A stretch of 64,000 nt of DNA from RGIG4608 sp045635885 (GCA_045635885.1 JAZTWO010000077.1:47642-111641), one strand, 5' to 3'. Numbered from the stretch's first letter, positions 8,347 to 18,023 are shown. Made by a program: numbers and translations. The notes: generated by a model not told the origin, from the sequence alone.

Positions 8347-9450
8347 ATGAGCAGAAGATTTAGATTGACAACGGCACTTGACGTTGATGACGTTTTGCTT
8401 GAATGCATACCCTATGCAATAAAACTTGCAAATGAAAAATATAAATTTGATCCGCCGCTTACTATATACGAGGTTGACCGTTGGGGCAAGCTTGGTACAC
8501 GAGCAGACGTGATTTTTGAATTCTTTACCGAGGAGTTTTTCAGAACTCAGCCCGTTATCGAGGGGGCAAAGGAGTTCGTCAGAAAACTTTCAAAAATGAC
8601 CGAGGTTTTTGTTTGTACATCTGTTTATCCACAGTTTATGAGCATTCGTGCAGAGGTCATTATGCGTGAATTTCCCGAAATTCCACCCGAAAATATATAC
8701 ATGGCTTCACGCAAGGACAAGCTTAACGTTGACATCCTTTTTGATGACGGTATGCACAACGTTTTAAAGTCGAATGCGGCATATCCCATTCTTTTGCGTC
8801 GCCCTTGGAATCAAAATGCAACGGGAATGCTTTCGGTTAACAACTACGATGAGTTTTTGAAGCTTGTTGAGGTTATAAGCACAAGTTATTCTACAATGAA
8901 GGATGAGCAAAAAGACCCATCAATTGTGGCTTTGGTTGGACCTTCCGGCTCGGGAAAGAGTGAAATTGCCAAAAAGCTGCTTGAAAAAGAGCCGAGATTT
9001 GAAAAGCTTTTGAGTTACACAACAATTGACCCCACTTCAAACACAAAGGATGATTGGTATAGCTACGTTGACAAGGGCGAGTTCTTTAATATGATTGAAA
9101 ACAACGAGCTTTTTCAATCTACAATGTATGCCGGTCACGGATTTGGTTCGAAGCGAAAGGACGTTGACGAGCTTATTGGAGAGGGAAAAACCGTTCTTAC
9201 AATTATGGATATTTGTGGTGCAATGTCACTTAAAACGCACTACAAAGACGTTGTAACGGTTTATATTAAACGTGACAAGCGTGATCTTTTGACCTCGATT
9301 CTTTCTAAAAACAGTACCAATGAAGACAAGGTTAACCGCATTATTTCAATTGACCACGAAAGACGAAACGAAGAAATTTGCGACTATGTGGTTGAAAATA
9401 TGGGTGACGTGGATTCTGTTGCAGATAAAATAATTGAACTTTTATTCTAA
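8347..9450 (+). CDS. Fusion of NT5C-type 5'-nucleotidase and guanylate-kinase-like domain
   Basis: 367 residues from the ATG preceded by AAAGGAG; an upstream in-frame ATG at 8284 lies inside the terminator and is rejected. Residues 1-175 are a HAD 5'(3')-deoxyribonucleotidase-like domain (LDVDDVLLE motif I, CTSVY, DDG). Residues 190-367 hold a P-loop (GPSGSGKSEIAKKL) and a guanylate-kinase layout (SYTT, FFNMIENNELFQS, GFGSKRKDV). The arginines of the usual TTRxPRxxE nucleotide-binding block are missing (TTIDPTSN here), so GMP may not be the substrate. Joining a nucleotide phosphatase to a kinase-like domain suggests nucleotide salvage or pool control (inference). Confidence 0.8.
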   Translation: MSRRFRLTTALDVDDVLLECIPYAIKLANEKYKFDPPLTIYEVDRWGKLGTRADVIFEFFTEEFFRTQPVIEGAKEFVRKLSKMTEVFVCTSVYPQFMSIRAEVIMREFPEIPPENIYMASRKDKLNVDILFDDGMHNVLKSNAAYPILLRRPWNQNATGMLSVNNYDEFLKLVEVISTSYSTMKDEQKDPSIVALVGPSGSGKSEIAKKLLEKEPRFEKLLSYTTIDPTSNTKDDWYSYVDKGEFFNMIENNELFQSTMYAGHGFGSKRKDVDELIGEGKTVLTIMDICGAMSLKTHYKDVVTVYIKRDKRDLLTSILSKNSTNEDKVNRIISIDHERRNEEICDYVVENMGDVDSVADKIIELLF

Positions 9451-9453
9451 AAG

Positions 9454-9484
9454 AAAAATCCTGACGATAAGTCAGGATTTTTTT
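9454..9484. terminator. Bidirectional terminator
   Basis: A 12-bp stem AAAAATCCTGAC / GTCAGGATTTTT with T-runs on both strands, between convergent genes. Confidence 0.85.
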
Positions 9485-9489
9485 GTTTA

Positions 9490-10125
9490 TTATTTTTTGA
9501 ATTTTTGAATGATGATGGGAGAAATTTTCTTTTCTGCGTACCAAACAAACAATGCGATTGCCGCACCAACAATGATGCCACCGTAAACGTCGGTTGGGAA
9601 GTGCACGCCAACATAGAGGCGAGAAAGTCCCATTAAAGTTGCAAAAACAAGTGTTACAATGCCAAATTTTTTGTGCTGTGTAAGCACTGTAAATGCAACT
9701 GCCATTGAAGAAACGGTGTGTCCTGATGGGAAGGAATAGGAAGAGGGAACGTGAATTAAATGCTTAATATCGGCAATCAATTCGGGGTGAGTAGCATAGG
9801 GACGGTGTCTTGCGATAACGTTTTTGAGAATGATATTGTTTGTAACAACCATCACTATCAATGCTGCAAGCACCATAATGCCGCATTTTCTTGTCTTTTT
9901 GGGAATGAGGAGAACAATGCCGAGCGCTATCCAGATAATTCCGTCATCACCAAGAGTTGTATAAAAGGGAACAATCTTATTCAAAACATCATTTCTGATG
10001 TGCTTTTGAATGAAGAAGAGAATATTAAAGTCGAATTGTTTTAAAAGCAAGCCAAATAGAATGACTGCCACTGCAATTAACGCCATTTTTATGTAACTGT
10101 TGCGTTTTGAGTTGTTTTCTAACAT
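9490..10125 (-). CDS. PAP2-family membrane phosphatase
   Basis: 211 residues with about five membrane helices. The PAP2 signature is complete: a KNVIARHRPY motif, YSFPSGHT with the catalytic His, and SRLYVGVHFPTD. Family members remove a phosphate from lipid pyrophosphates, often undecaprenyl pyrophosphate (BcrC type) or phosphatidylglycerol phosphate; which one cannot be told. The start has AAAGGAGATTTTTT upstream. It lies 12 bases after the HAD phosphatase gene and is probably cotranscribed with it. Confidence 0.85.
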   Translation of the reverse strand: MLENNSKRNSYIKMALIAVAVILFGLLLKQFDFNILFFIQKHIRNDVLNKIVPFYTTLGDDGIIWIALGIVLLIPKKTRKCGIMVLAALIVMVVTNNIILKNVIARHRPYATHPELIADIKHLIHVPSSYSFPSGHTVSSMAVAFTVLTQHKKFGIVTLVFATLMGLSRLYVGVHFPTDVYGGIIVGAAIALFVWYAEKKISPIIIQKFKK

Positions 10126-10137
10126 AAAAAATCTCCT

Positions 10138-10800
10138 TTATTTAAAATATTCAACAAGGTCAAAGGGTGAATCCACGATATCCTGTGCGCCCTTGATTAA
10201 AAGTTTAGTTTTTGAAACGTAGCCCCAAGAAACAGAGAGGACGTCAAAGCCCGCATTTTCTGCAGTCAAAATATCAACGTCGCTGTCTCCGATAAGCATG
10301 CATTCGTAATGTTCAACACCAAGTGTTTTCGCCATTTCAAGTGCTATATCGGGGTTGGGCTTTGCAGGGACACCGTTTACTGTTCCACAAGCAAGCTCGC
10401 AAATCCCCTCGGGCAAAAGTTGATTAACAAGCGCCTTAACGTATTCATCCTGCTTATTGGAAAGAACTGCAATTTTATAGTATTTTGAAAGTGTGACAAT
10501 AGCTTGTTCCATACCGTCATAGAGCTTAACCGTGTTCAAATGTGTGATTTTATAAGCATCGTTGTAAATAGCGAGGGCTTTATCCACTATTTCGGGGTTG
10601 GAGTTAAGAACATCCTTAGGAATGGACTCGGAAATCAAATGTCTTGGGCCTTTGCCAATATAACATCTAATTTCGTCAACGGAATGAGTTGGAAACCCAA
10701 GCTCAATCATAGTTAAATTAACTGCATCTGCAATTGCAGGCACTGTGTCGGCAAGAGTGCCATCTAAATCAAAAAATAATGCTTTTATATAAGATCTCAT
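10138..10800 (-). CDS. HAD hydrolase, phosphoglycolate-phosphatase-like
   Basis: 220 residues with HAD motifs: FFDLDGTLADT (I, nucleophile Asp), VLSNKQ (II), KPNPD (III) and GDSDVDILTA (IV). The helical cap between I and II fits the Gph/PpaX subfamily, which removes phosphate from phosphoglycolate or pyrophosphate. The exact substrate is uncertain. It is first in a two-gene operon with the PAP2 phosphatase and has a strong promoter. Confidence 0.85.
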   Translation of the reverse strand: MRSYIKALFFDLDGTLADTVPAIADAVNLTMIELGFPTHSVDEIRCYIGKGPRHLISESIPKDVLNSNPEIVDKALAIYNDAYKITHLNTVKLYDGMEQAIVTLSKYYKIAVLSNKQDEYVKALVNQLLPEGICELACGTVNGVPAKPNPDIALEMAKTLGVEHYECMLIGDSDVDILTAENAGFDVLSVSWGYVSKTKLLIKGAQDIVDSPFDLVEYFK

Positions 10801-10833
10801 AAAAATCCTTTCAAAAAGTATTTATATGCAACT

Positions 10834-10862
10834 ATTATAACATATTTTTTTCAATATGTCAA
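10834..10862 (-). promoter_or_regulatory. Promoter of the HAD/PAP2 operon
   Basis: Minus-strand TTGACA, 17-bp spacer, TATAAT; near consensus. Confidence 0.8.
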
Positions 10863-10952
10863 ATACTTAATTTGTAAAAAAACAACAAAAAATATCGAAA
10901 AAAAGTTTAAAATTCCGTGATGTTAGCTATATAATATTATGAAAAAAAGTGT

Positions 10953-10958
10953 TATAAT
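10953..10958 (+). promoter_or_regulatory. Possible -10 box of typA
   Basis: TATAAT 38 bases before the GTG start; no good -35 is seen at the right spacing. Confidence 0.3.
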
Positions 10959-10996
10959 ATATTGGTTAATTTTTTATTATTACACGGAGGCACAAA

Positions 10997-12838
10997 GTGG
11001 TAAGAGAAGATTTAAGAAATATAGCGATTATCGCTCACGTTGACCACGGTAAAACAACTCTTGTTGACCAGCTTTTAAAGCAGGGCGGTATTTATCGTGA
11101 AAATCAAGCAACTGAAGAGAGAGTAATGGACTCTAACGATCTTGAACGTGAGAGAGGTATTACAATTCTTGCAAAGAACACCGCAGTTAATTACAACGGT
11201 GTAAAGATAAATATTATTGACACTCCCGGTCACGCAGACTTTGGTGGTGAGGTTGAGCGTATTCTTAAAATGGTTAACGGCGTAATTTTGCTTGTTGACG
11301 CTGCAGAAGGTCCTATGCCTCAAACTCGTTTCGTTTTGCAAAGAGCACTTGAACTTAACCACAGAGTTATTGTTGTTATTAACAAGATTGACAAGCCCGA
11401 TGCTCGTATTTCTGAGGTTATTGATGAGGTTCTTGAACTTCTTATCGACCTTGGTGCAAACGACGAGCAGCTTGATAGCCCCATGCTCTTCTGCTCTGGT
11501 AGAGCAGGTACTGCAAGTGAGGATATGGACGTGCAGGGTGTTGACCTTAAGCCCTTGTTCAACAAGATTCTTGACTATATTCCTGCGCCCGAGGGTGATG
11601 AAGAAGGCGACCTCCAGTTGCTTATTTCATCAATCGACTATAACGATTTCGTTGGTCGAATTGGTATTGGTAGAGTTGAAAGAGGTATGATTAAACAGGG
11701 TCAGGAGGTTATGATTTCAAACTTCCACTCAAAAGCTGCCCCCAAGCGTGCAAAAATCGTTTCTCTTTATCAGATTAACGGTCTTGGCAGAGTTCAGGTT
11801 GAAAATGCAAAAATTGGTGACATTGTTTGCTTTAGCGGTGCAGAAAACATCACAATCGGTGACACAATTACATCCACAACATGCATTGAACCCCTTGAGT
11901 TTGTTAAGGTTAGTGAGCCCACAATGGAAATGACCTTTGCTGTTAACGATAGCCCGCTTGCAGGTCAGGAGGGGAAGTTTGTTACATCACGTCAAATTCG
12001 TGACAGACTTTATCGTGAGCTTTTGAAGGACGTATCCCTTCGTGTAAGCGACGGTGACACAACCGACTCGTTTAAGGTTGCGGGCAGAGGTGAAATGCAC
12101 CTTTCTATACTTATTGAAAATATGAGACGTGAGGGCTTTGAGCTTATGTGCTCCAACCCCAGAGTTCTTTATAAAGAAATTGACGGAGTTAAGTGCGAGC
12201 CTATGGAAAGAGTTACACTTGACGTTCCCACCGACTACGTTGGTTCCGTTATTGAAAAGCTCGGCAGACGTAAGGGCGACCTTATTGAGATGACTCCCCT
12301 TGGAAATAGAATGAGAGTGGAATATTCAATTCCTTCTCGTTGCCTTTTCGGTTATCGTTCTGAATTTTTGACTGACACAAGAGGTGAGGGTCTTATCAAC
12401 ACACTTTTTGATGGCTATCAACCCTATAAGGGTGAGGTAACAATGAGATTTACCGGTTGTCTTATCGCAAGTGAAAACGGAGAAACAACAAGATACGGTC
12501 TTTACAATACTCAGGAAAGAGGACGCCTTTTCGTTGGTCCTCAAACCAAGGTTTATGAGGGTATGATTATTGGTGAAAACCCCAAGAATGACGATATTGC
12601 GGTTAACCCCTGCAAAGAAAAGCACCTCACTGCAATTCGTTCCACCGGTGCTGATGAAAAGCTCCTTCTTACTCCTCCTCAAATTTTCTCACTTGAGGAA
12701 GCGATTGAGTACATCAATGATGATGAGCTTATTGAGGTTACACCCAAGTCCATCAGACTTCGTAAAAAGATTCTTAATACTGAACTTCGTATGAAGGCGC
12801 AGATGAGAGCAAGACGAGGAATTATTGATATTAAATAA
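10997..12838 (+). CDS. typA: Ribosome-associated GTPase TypA/BipA
   Basis: 613 residues, starting at GTG behind CGGAGG. The G domain has AHVDHGKTTL (G1), a switch with ERERGIT, DTPGHADFGGEV (G3) and NKIDKPDA (G4). EF-G-like domains and the BipA C-terminal domain follow; length fits the family. TypA binds the ribosome and aids 50S assembly and growth under stress. It is monocistronic, with a strong hairpin terminator. Nothing appears unusual apart from the GTG start. Confidence 0.97.
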   Translation: MVREDLRNIAIIAHVDHGKTTLVDQLLKQGGIYRENQATEERVMDSNDLERERGITILAKNTAVNYNGVKINIIDTPGHADFGGEVERILKMVNGVILLVDAAEGPMPQTRFVLQRALELNHRVIVVINKIDKPDARISEVIDEVLELLIDLGANDEQLDSPMLFCSGRAGTASEDMDVQGVDLKPLFNKILDYIPAPEGDEEGDLQLLISSIDYNDFVGRIGIGRVERGMIKQGQEVMISNFHSKAAPKRAKIVSLYQINGLGRVQVENAKIGDIVCFSGAENITIGDTITSTTCIEPLEFVKVSEPTMEMTFAVNDSPLAGQEGKFVTSRQIRDRLYRELLKDVSLRVSDGDTTDSFKVAGRGEMHLSILIENMRREGFELMCSNPRVLYKEIDGVKCEPMERVTLDVPTDYVGSVIEKLGRRKGDLIEMTPLGNRMRVEYSIPSRCLFGYRSEFLTDTRGEGLINTLFDGYQPYKGEVTMRFTGCLIASENGETTRYGLYNTQERGRLFVGPQTKVYEGMIIGENPKNDDIAVNPCKEKHLTAIRSTGADEKLLLTPPQIFSLEEAIEYINDDELIEVTPKSIRLRKKILNTELRMKAQMRARRGIIDIK

Positions 12839-12843
12839 CATAG

Positions 12844-12871
12844 AAAAAGCACGGCTTTGCCGTGCTTTTTT
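12844..12871 (+). terminator. typA terminator
   Basis: Stem AAAAAGCACGGC / GCCGTGCTTTTT with a TTT loop and a T-run. The core stem is repeated at 14386-14420. Confidence 0.85.
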
Positions 12872-12916
12872 GTCAAAAAATGCAAAATAAGACCATTTAT
12901 TTTGTATCTATTGTCA

Positions 12917-12945
12917 TTTACAAATGTATTTAAATATTGTATAAT
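12917..12945 (+). promoter_or_regulatory. Promoter of the three-paralog cluster
   Basis: TTTACA, 17-bp spacer, TATAAT. Confidence 0.75.
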
Positions 12946-12975
12946 AAAAGTACAGTAAATGAGACGGAGGACATT

Positions 12976-13443
12976 ATGAAATTTGGTGCAAAAAGAAGTA
13001 CATTGTTATTGAGGTTGTTAGCATATTATTTATTGTTTGTAGGTGCAGGTTATTTTGTAGCTGCTATTGATAAAATATTTACATCCGGTAGAGAGGCGTG
13101 GTTGGTTATATTAATAATTTTATTTATATCCATGCTTGATATATATATTGGATACCTTTTATTGTGCAAATGTAAAGCAACACCTAAATATGCTTTTATT
13201 ATTGACGAATCGAATGGCACAATTTATTTTCCCAAAGAAAATCAGTATATTAAATTTTCTGATGTGACATATGTGAAAGCAGTACCCCGTGTTAATTATT
13301 TTTATAGAATTCCAAAAGATATGAGCGACGGTAGAATTATTATTTGCACAAGGTATAAGGAATACAGTTTTGGTGGTATTAAAAATTGCAAGACAATTGC
13401 TTCATACATAGAATTATTAGCAAATAAGGATAAGGAAAGGTAA
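12976..13443 (+). CDS. Small two-helix membrane protein, paralog 1
   Basis: 155 residues from the ATG after GACGGAGG; an in-frame ATG at 12937 overlaps the -10 box and is rejected. Two hydrophobic segments (about 12-30 and 40-65) precede a beta-rich domain with FIIDESNGTIYFPKENQYIKF, then RIIICTRYKEYSFGGIKNC near the end. The last phrase matches IIIVTRTQKYKFKNIKNC in the third gene, showing common ancestry. The fold resembles bacterial PH-like membrane proteins. Function unknown. Confidence 0.65.
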   Translation: MKFGAKRSTLLLRLLAYYLLFVGAGYFVAAIDKIFTSGREAWLVILIILFISMLDIYIGYLLLCKCKATPKYAFIIDESNGTIYFPKENQYIKFSDVTYVKAVPRVNYFYRIPKDMSDGRIIICTRYKEYSFGGIKNCKTIASYIELLANKDKER

Positions 13444-13448
13444 TTTTT

Positions 13449-13883
13449 ATGAGAGTATTAGCTAAAAGAAGAAAAAACGTATTTTGTGTGTTTTATTTAT
13501 TACTATTGCCCTTTGCATGCCTTGTTATTTGGAAAAGCATTAGATTTTTAAGTTTATTGGGCGTTTTAATGGGATTTGGTTTTATGTGGCTTGCGCTCAC
13601 CGGATTTGGCAAGGAAATGTTTAATTCAAAAAACGTTATTTTAGCTAAGGATGCAACAGGAGAGCTTTATTTTTCTCATGAAAGAAAAACGTATAAAGCA
13701 AATGAAATAGTAAGCGTTTGTTCAATAAGCAAATCTGGTTTTTTGGGCATTAAGCTTATTAAAACCGGTGAATTGGAAATAATGACAAAGGACAAAAAAT
13801 ACACTTATACTGAAATCGTTAATGTTGATAAGGCGGCTGATGAAATAAGAAATTTTTTATACGTTCAAGATAATAAAATGTAG
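13449..13883 (+). CDS. Small two-helix membrane protein, paralog 2
   Basis: 144 residues, five bases after the previous gene. Two membrane helices (about 12-30 and 34-52) are followed by a beta-rich part (VILAKDATGELYFSHERKTY, GELEIMTKDKKYTYTEIVN) laid out like its neighbours but more diverged. No catalytic motif is visible. It probably belongs to one transcript with the flanking paralogs. Function unknown. Confidence 0.6.
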   Translation: MRVLAKRRKNVFCVFYLLLLPFACLVIWKSIRFLSLLGVLMGFGFMWLALTGFGKEMFNSKNVILAKDATGELYFSHERKTYKANEIVSVCSISKSGFLGIKLIKTGELEIMTKDKKYTYTEIVNVDKAADEIRNFLYVQDNKM

Positions 13884-13919
13884 ATAAAAAGGAAATATTA
13901 AAGAAAAGAGGAGAAGATT

Positions 13920-14387
13920 ATGACAGCAATGTTTCCGCAAAAAGTAGTTGCAAAAAGAAATAAAATATGGGTTTGGGTATCTGCAATATATTTGGTTATG
14001 AATTTACCTGCATATATTTTGAAAGTTTTTTCGGGCGAAGTTTTTAAGATGCCTGATGGTGTTGGATATTTTATCTTCTTCTGTTCAACGTGTGTAATTT
14101 CACTTGCAATATACACCTTTGTTACGGGATTTAATAAGCCCAAGGAAGTGTTTACCATTGATACATACGCAAACACAATTTATTTGCATGAGGAAAATAA
14201 ATATTTGAATGTTTTGGATATTATTAGTATAAACGGTGTTGTTAGAACCGCAAAAAATACGGGAGAAATTATTATTGTTACAAGAACCCAAAAATATAAG
14301 TTCAAAAATATTAAGAACTGTGGTGGTATTGTGAGAATAGTAAGATGGATAAGAGATGACGAACTAAAAAAACACGGAATGAATTAA
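13920..14387 (+). CDS. Small two-helix membrane protein, paralog 3
   Basis: 155 residues behind AGAGGAGAAGATT. Helices lie at about 18-37 and 48-70, then the beta-rich domain (FTIDTYANTIYLHEENKYL; IIIVTRTQKYKFKNIKNC). It is closest to paralog 1. The stop codon is the first part of the terminator stem. Function unknown; the triplication suggests local gene duplication. Confidence 0.65.
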   Translation: MTAMFPQKVVAKRNKIWVWVSAIYLVMNLPAYILKVFSGEVFKMPDGVGYFIFFCSTCVISLAIYTFVTGFNKPKEVFTIDTYANTIYLHEENKYLNVLDIISINGVVRTAKNTGEIIIVTRTQKYKFKNIKNCGGIVRIVRWIRDDELKKHGMN

Positions 14388-14420
14388 CACAAAAGCACGG
14401 CTTTGCCGTGCTTTTGTGTT
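14386..14420. terminator. Bidirectional terminator between paralog 3 and addA
   Basis: A perfect 16-bp stem (AACACAAAAGCACGGC and its complement) with a TTT loop. It overlaps the stop codons of both convergent genes. The inner AGCACGGC-TTT-GCCGTGCT matches the typA terminator. Confidence 0.85.
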
Positions 14421-17400
14421 AGATATTTATCTCTACCGCTTCGCCAAGGGGGAGTGAGTAGATAAGAATTTTTTGTGGGGCTTTGCCAAGGAATTTTTTG
14501 ATTGCCATGGCATAGTATTCAAGCTGACGTCCGTGACGTTCTTTCATTTTTGATATTACAAGCGATTCATCGCTCAATTCTTCTTGTGTGAGGTAATCGG
14601 TTTTGTAATCGCAGAGGATTATATTGCCGTTTGCATCCTCAAAGAAGATGTCGATAACACCTTGAACAAGAATTTCTTCTTCGTCTATGCTTGATTTGAA
14701 TTCCTCGTCTTTTGTGAAATGAGAGGCAGGGAGCAAGATGTTAAATCTTTGCTCTCGATACGTCTTTTTCGCATTTTTAAGGCACGAATAGAATTTACTA
14801 TTAAAGAATTTTTTGATTTGTTTAAGGTTGATTAAATCGGCAACCTGTGGGGCAATGAATTTCTTATCAACAAGTCGGGCAAGCTCGTTTTCCACGCCTG
14901 CATTTTCTGCGTTATTGAAGTCGCAGAATTGCAAGAAGAGGTGGGTTGCAGTACCCTTGTCGGCACTTGTCACCTTTGATTTGCTTTCAAAAAACTCCTC
15001 AATTTCAAGGATTTTGGCCTCGTCAAAGCTTTCAAGCACGTCAGTGTCATTATCCATATCGTCAAGAACGGTTGGCGTAAGCTTTGAAACTGAAAGCTTG
15101 GCCGGGAGCTTACTCAGATGAGAGTGGGGATATTGATAATTCAATCTATTCTCAATCTTTTTGATTTCCTCTTCGGTTAAGATTGATTTTTCGACATTTG
15201 AAGTGCCAATTTCAATGCTTGCTGCATTTGGGGCGTTGCAAGAGTAACCCTCTAAAGCCAAGAATTCATAGCCATCTCCATTTTTCAAGGGGTAGATGGA
15301 TGCCAAGACCATAGAAAGCCAGTTTTTGCATCTTCTAAGCTTAAAATCGCCCGCAAATTTGTTTGTAAGGCAAGCGCTTTCTTCAAGCTTTTCAAGGCGG
15401 GAGCGAGTGTGCGCAGTTATGTACAGGCGCTCTTTTGCACGAGTCATGGCAACGTACAAAATTCTCATTTCCTCTTCAAACTGAGAATCTGCAATTTGGA
15501 GTGCCACCGCTTCACGAAGTGGAGTGTTGAGACGAGCCATTCCACCCTCGATTGCAAGTTTTAGGGCAATTCCTGCATTTGCGTGATAGAGAAGGTTTGG
15601 CTTTGTGTCCTCAAGATTAAATCTGCTTTGTGTGTTACAGATAAAGCAAACGGGGTATTCAAGTCCCTTTGATTTATGGGCAGTTATCATTTGAACCGCA
15701 TTTGTATCCGCATCCTCATAGGTGAGGGAGGGGACTTTTTTATTTTCAATAAGCTCGTTGATGTAGGAAATAAAGTTGTTAAGTCCTTTAAAAGAGCCGG
15801 ACTCAAATCGTCTTGCCATTTCATAAAGGCGAGTGAGATTTTGAGCGTTTGCGCCATTCAAGGAGAGCATTGAAAGGTCATTATAGATGTGGTTGATGAG
15901 TTTATCTATTGGCAATGATCTTGCAAGCGCACGATATTCGGTGAGCTTTTGCATAAAGTAGGCATTTTTATTTAACAGCGCCTTATCATCATCTTCAGTA
16001 TAATCCCTAATTGCTTCAAAAAGTGATGCTTTTTTATCGGAATTTGTGCGCAATTTGATTAATTCATCCATTGTGTATGCGAAAATGGGTGAATAGAGAG
16101 TTGCCGCCAAGGGAATATCCTTGTGAGGATTATCAATTGCGGACAAGATTGACAACACCAAAAGCACATCCGGAGTTTCAAAAAGGTCATATTTTGAGTT
16201 GTCGGAGCAGGGGATACCGTAAAGCTCGAGCGCACGAGAAATGTCGGCGGCGGGAGTGGTTGCTCGCATCAAAATTGCAATGTCCTTGGGTTGAATTTTC
16301 TCACCGTTAGCTTTGTATTCGCTTGAGATTAGGCGTTGGATTTCGCCTGCAATCCACAATGCCTCGGGATTTATGTCGGTTTTTTCTTCGCTCTCTTCGG
16401 TTTCGTCGTCCTCTTTTGCAAATTCGTCTGCGGTGACAACCGCAATTTTCACTATGGGAGAGGGCATTGTTCTGCCTTCTTCGACCTTTGAAAAGATGAG
16501 GTCGTCATCACTTGAATACTCAATACTTTCGCCACAATGTCCAAACATAAATGAGAAGACCTTGTTTGTGAATTTGATAACGTTTTCGTCACAACGGAAG
16601 TTGTTTGACATAAAGATGAGGGCGGCGTTGGAGTCGGGCGCTTCTTCAAGGGATGGAAATTCCTTTTTATATCCTGCAAAAACGTCGGTATCTGCACCTC
16701 TAAAGCTATAAATACTCTGCTTAATATCGCCAACCATAAAGCGATTATTTTCCCTTGCAATTAAACGGAAAATCTTATCCTGCATTGCATCAACGTCTTG
16801 ATATTCGTCGATATATATTTCTTCAAACTGTTCTTTATAGGCAAGGGCTATATCGCTTGGGGAACCGTCTTTATTAGTGAGAAGTTTATATGCAAAGCGT
16901 CTGATGTCATCAAAATCAAAGACCTTACGTTTGATTTTTTCGTTTAAAGCGGCTTCTTGGAATTCGGTTAATATTTGGTGGAGTGAACGAAGCAGCTCGC
17001 TTGTGTTTATCATTGTTTTTTTAATATCTTCGCTATCAAACGAGAAGATTTTCTCGTTTATATTTTTGACAAATGCTGTTTCTTCGTCACGCAATGCCTT
17101 GCAAAGCAAAATATCCTCGGTTTGAAATTCCTTTTTCAGTGTGCCAAGTCTTTGCTTATTGAATGAAAGCGAAATTTGGCGTGCGGAATTGTAATCGTCC
17201 TTTGAAAGCGCATCAAGGAGTTTTGCAAAGAAATCTCTTTCATAGCTGAACACCGCAAGATAAGCTGCGGACGCTTTTTCCTCACTTGCGATTACGTTGC
17301 AACAACGGGCAAGGGAATCGTGGTAACTTTTTGCGCCGCTTACAATATAGTTTTTGATGATTTTACCCTGTCGGCTTGCAAAAAAGTCTTTTTCTGAATC

Positions 17401-18012
17401 GGAAATATATTCGTTTGCAAGAGTTAAAATTGCATTTGCACCCTCAATTCTTGAGCAGAGCTTGTTTTCAAGCGCCAAGAATATGTCTGCAAGTGTATCG
17501 CTTTGCTTGGTTGATGTGAAGTTTTCAACGAAATTAAGGAAATTATCGTCTGTTTCGGCATTGATGTCATAATGCTTTTCGATAATTGATTCCATAATTT
17601 CACGTCGCAAAAGAGCCATTTCACCCTCGTCTGCCAATCTGAAATTTGATGGGAGACCAAGTCTTTGAAAGTTGGAGCTTACAATGTCGAGATAGAATGA
17701 ATCGATTGTGCAGATGTGCGCACTTTCAAGCAAAACAAGTTGCTTTGATAGGGCTTGATTTGTGGGGGTTTTGGCGATTTCCTTTGAAATAGCTTCGGAA
17801 ATCTTTCTTTTAAGGTCTGCCGCAGAAAGACGTGTAAAGGTAACAATAAGCATTTTTGAAATGTTTAACGGGCGCTCTTTATCGGTTAATCTGCGCACAA
17901 TTCTTTCGGTCATGGTAGCAGTTTTTCCCGATCCCGCCGCCGCAGAAACAAGGATGGTTTTGTTTCGTTCTTTAATGGCTTGTTTTTGTTTGTCTGTCCA
18001 ATTGGGTTCCAT
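14419..18012 (-). CDS. addA: ATP-dependent helicase/nuclease subunit A
   Basis: 1197 residues, usual for AddA. UvrD-type helicase motifs: SAAAGSGKTATMTERI (Walker A, about 20-35), YIDEYQDVD (Walker B), GDIKQSIYSFRGAD (III) and TAHKSKGLEYPV (V). The C-terminal RecB-type nuclease has GVIDIFF...LCDYKTD with the metal-binding Asp and Lys. With AddB it processes double-strand DNA ends and loads RecA at Chi. It starts at ATG behind GGAGGTGC, 11 bases after addB. Last gene of the queG-addB-addA unit. Confidence 0.97.
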   Translation of the reverse strand: MEPNWTDKQKQAIKERNKTILVSAAAGSGKTATMTERIVRRLTDKERPLNISKMLIVTFTRLSAADLKRKISEAISKEIAKTPTNQALSKQLVLLESAHICTIDSFYLDIVSSNFQRLGLPSNFRLADEGEMALLRREIMESIIEKHYDINAETDDNFLNFVENFTSTKQSDTLADIFLALENKLCSRIEGANAILTLANEYISDSEKDFFASRQGKIIKNYIVSGAKSYHDSLARCCNVIASEEKASAAYLAVFSYERDFFAKLLDALSKDDYNSARQISLSFNKQRLGTLKKEFQTEDILLCKALRDEETAFVKNINEKIFSFDSEDIKKTMINTSELLRSLHQILTEFQEAALNEKIKRKVFDFDDIRRFAYKLLTNKDGSPSDIALAYKEQFEEIYIDEYQDVDAMQDKIFRLIARENNRFMVGDIKQSIYSFRGADTDVFAGYKKEFPSLEEAPDSNAALIFMSNNFRCDENVIKFTNKVFSFMFGHCGESIEYSSDDDLIFSKVEEGRTMPSPIVKIAVVTADEFAKEDDETEESEEKTDINPEALWIAGEIQRLISSEYKANGEKIQPKDIAILMRATTPAADISRALELYGIPCSDNSKYDLFETPDVLLVLSILSAIDNPHKDIPLAATLYSPIFAYTMDELIKLRTNSDKKASLFEAIRDYTEDDDKALLNKNAYFMQKLTEYRALARSLPIDKLINHIYNDLSMLSLNGANAQNLTRLYEMARRFESGSFKGLNNFISYINELIENKKVPSLTYEDADTNAVQMITAHKSKGLEYPVCFICNTQSRFNLEDTKPNLLYHANAGIALKLAIEGGMARLNTPLREAVALQIADSQFEEEMRILYVAMTRAKERLYITAHTRSRLEKLEESACLTNKFAGDFKLRRCKNWLSMVLASIYPLKNGDGYEFLALEGYSCNAPNAASIEIGTSNVEKSILTEEEIKKIENRLNYQYPHSHLSKLPAKLSVSKLTPTVLDDMDNDTDVLESFDEAKILEIEEFFESKSKVTSADKGTATHLFLQFCDFNNAENAGVENELARLVDKKFIAPQVADLINLKQIKKFFNSKFYSCLKNAKKTYREQRFNILLPASHFTKDEEFKSSIDEEEILVQGVIDIFFEDANGNIILCDYKTDYLTQEELSDESLVISKMKERHGRQLEYYAMAIKKFLGKAPQKILIYSLPLGEAVEINI

Positions 18013-18023
18013 GCTGCACCTCC

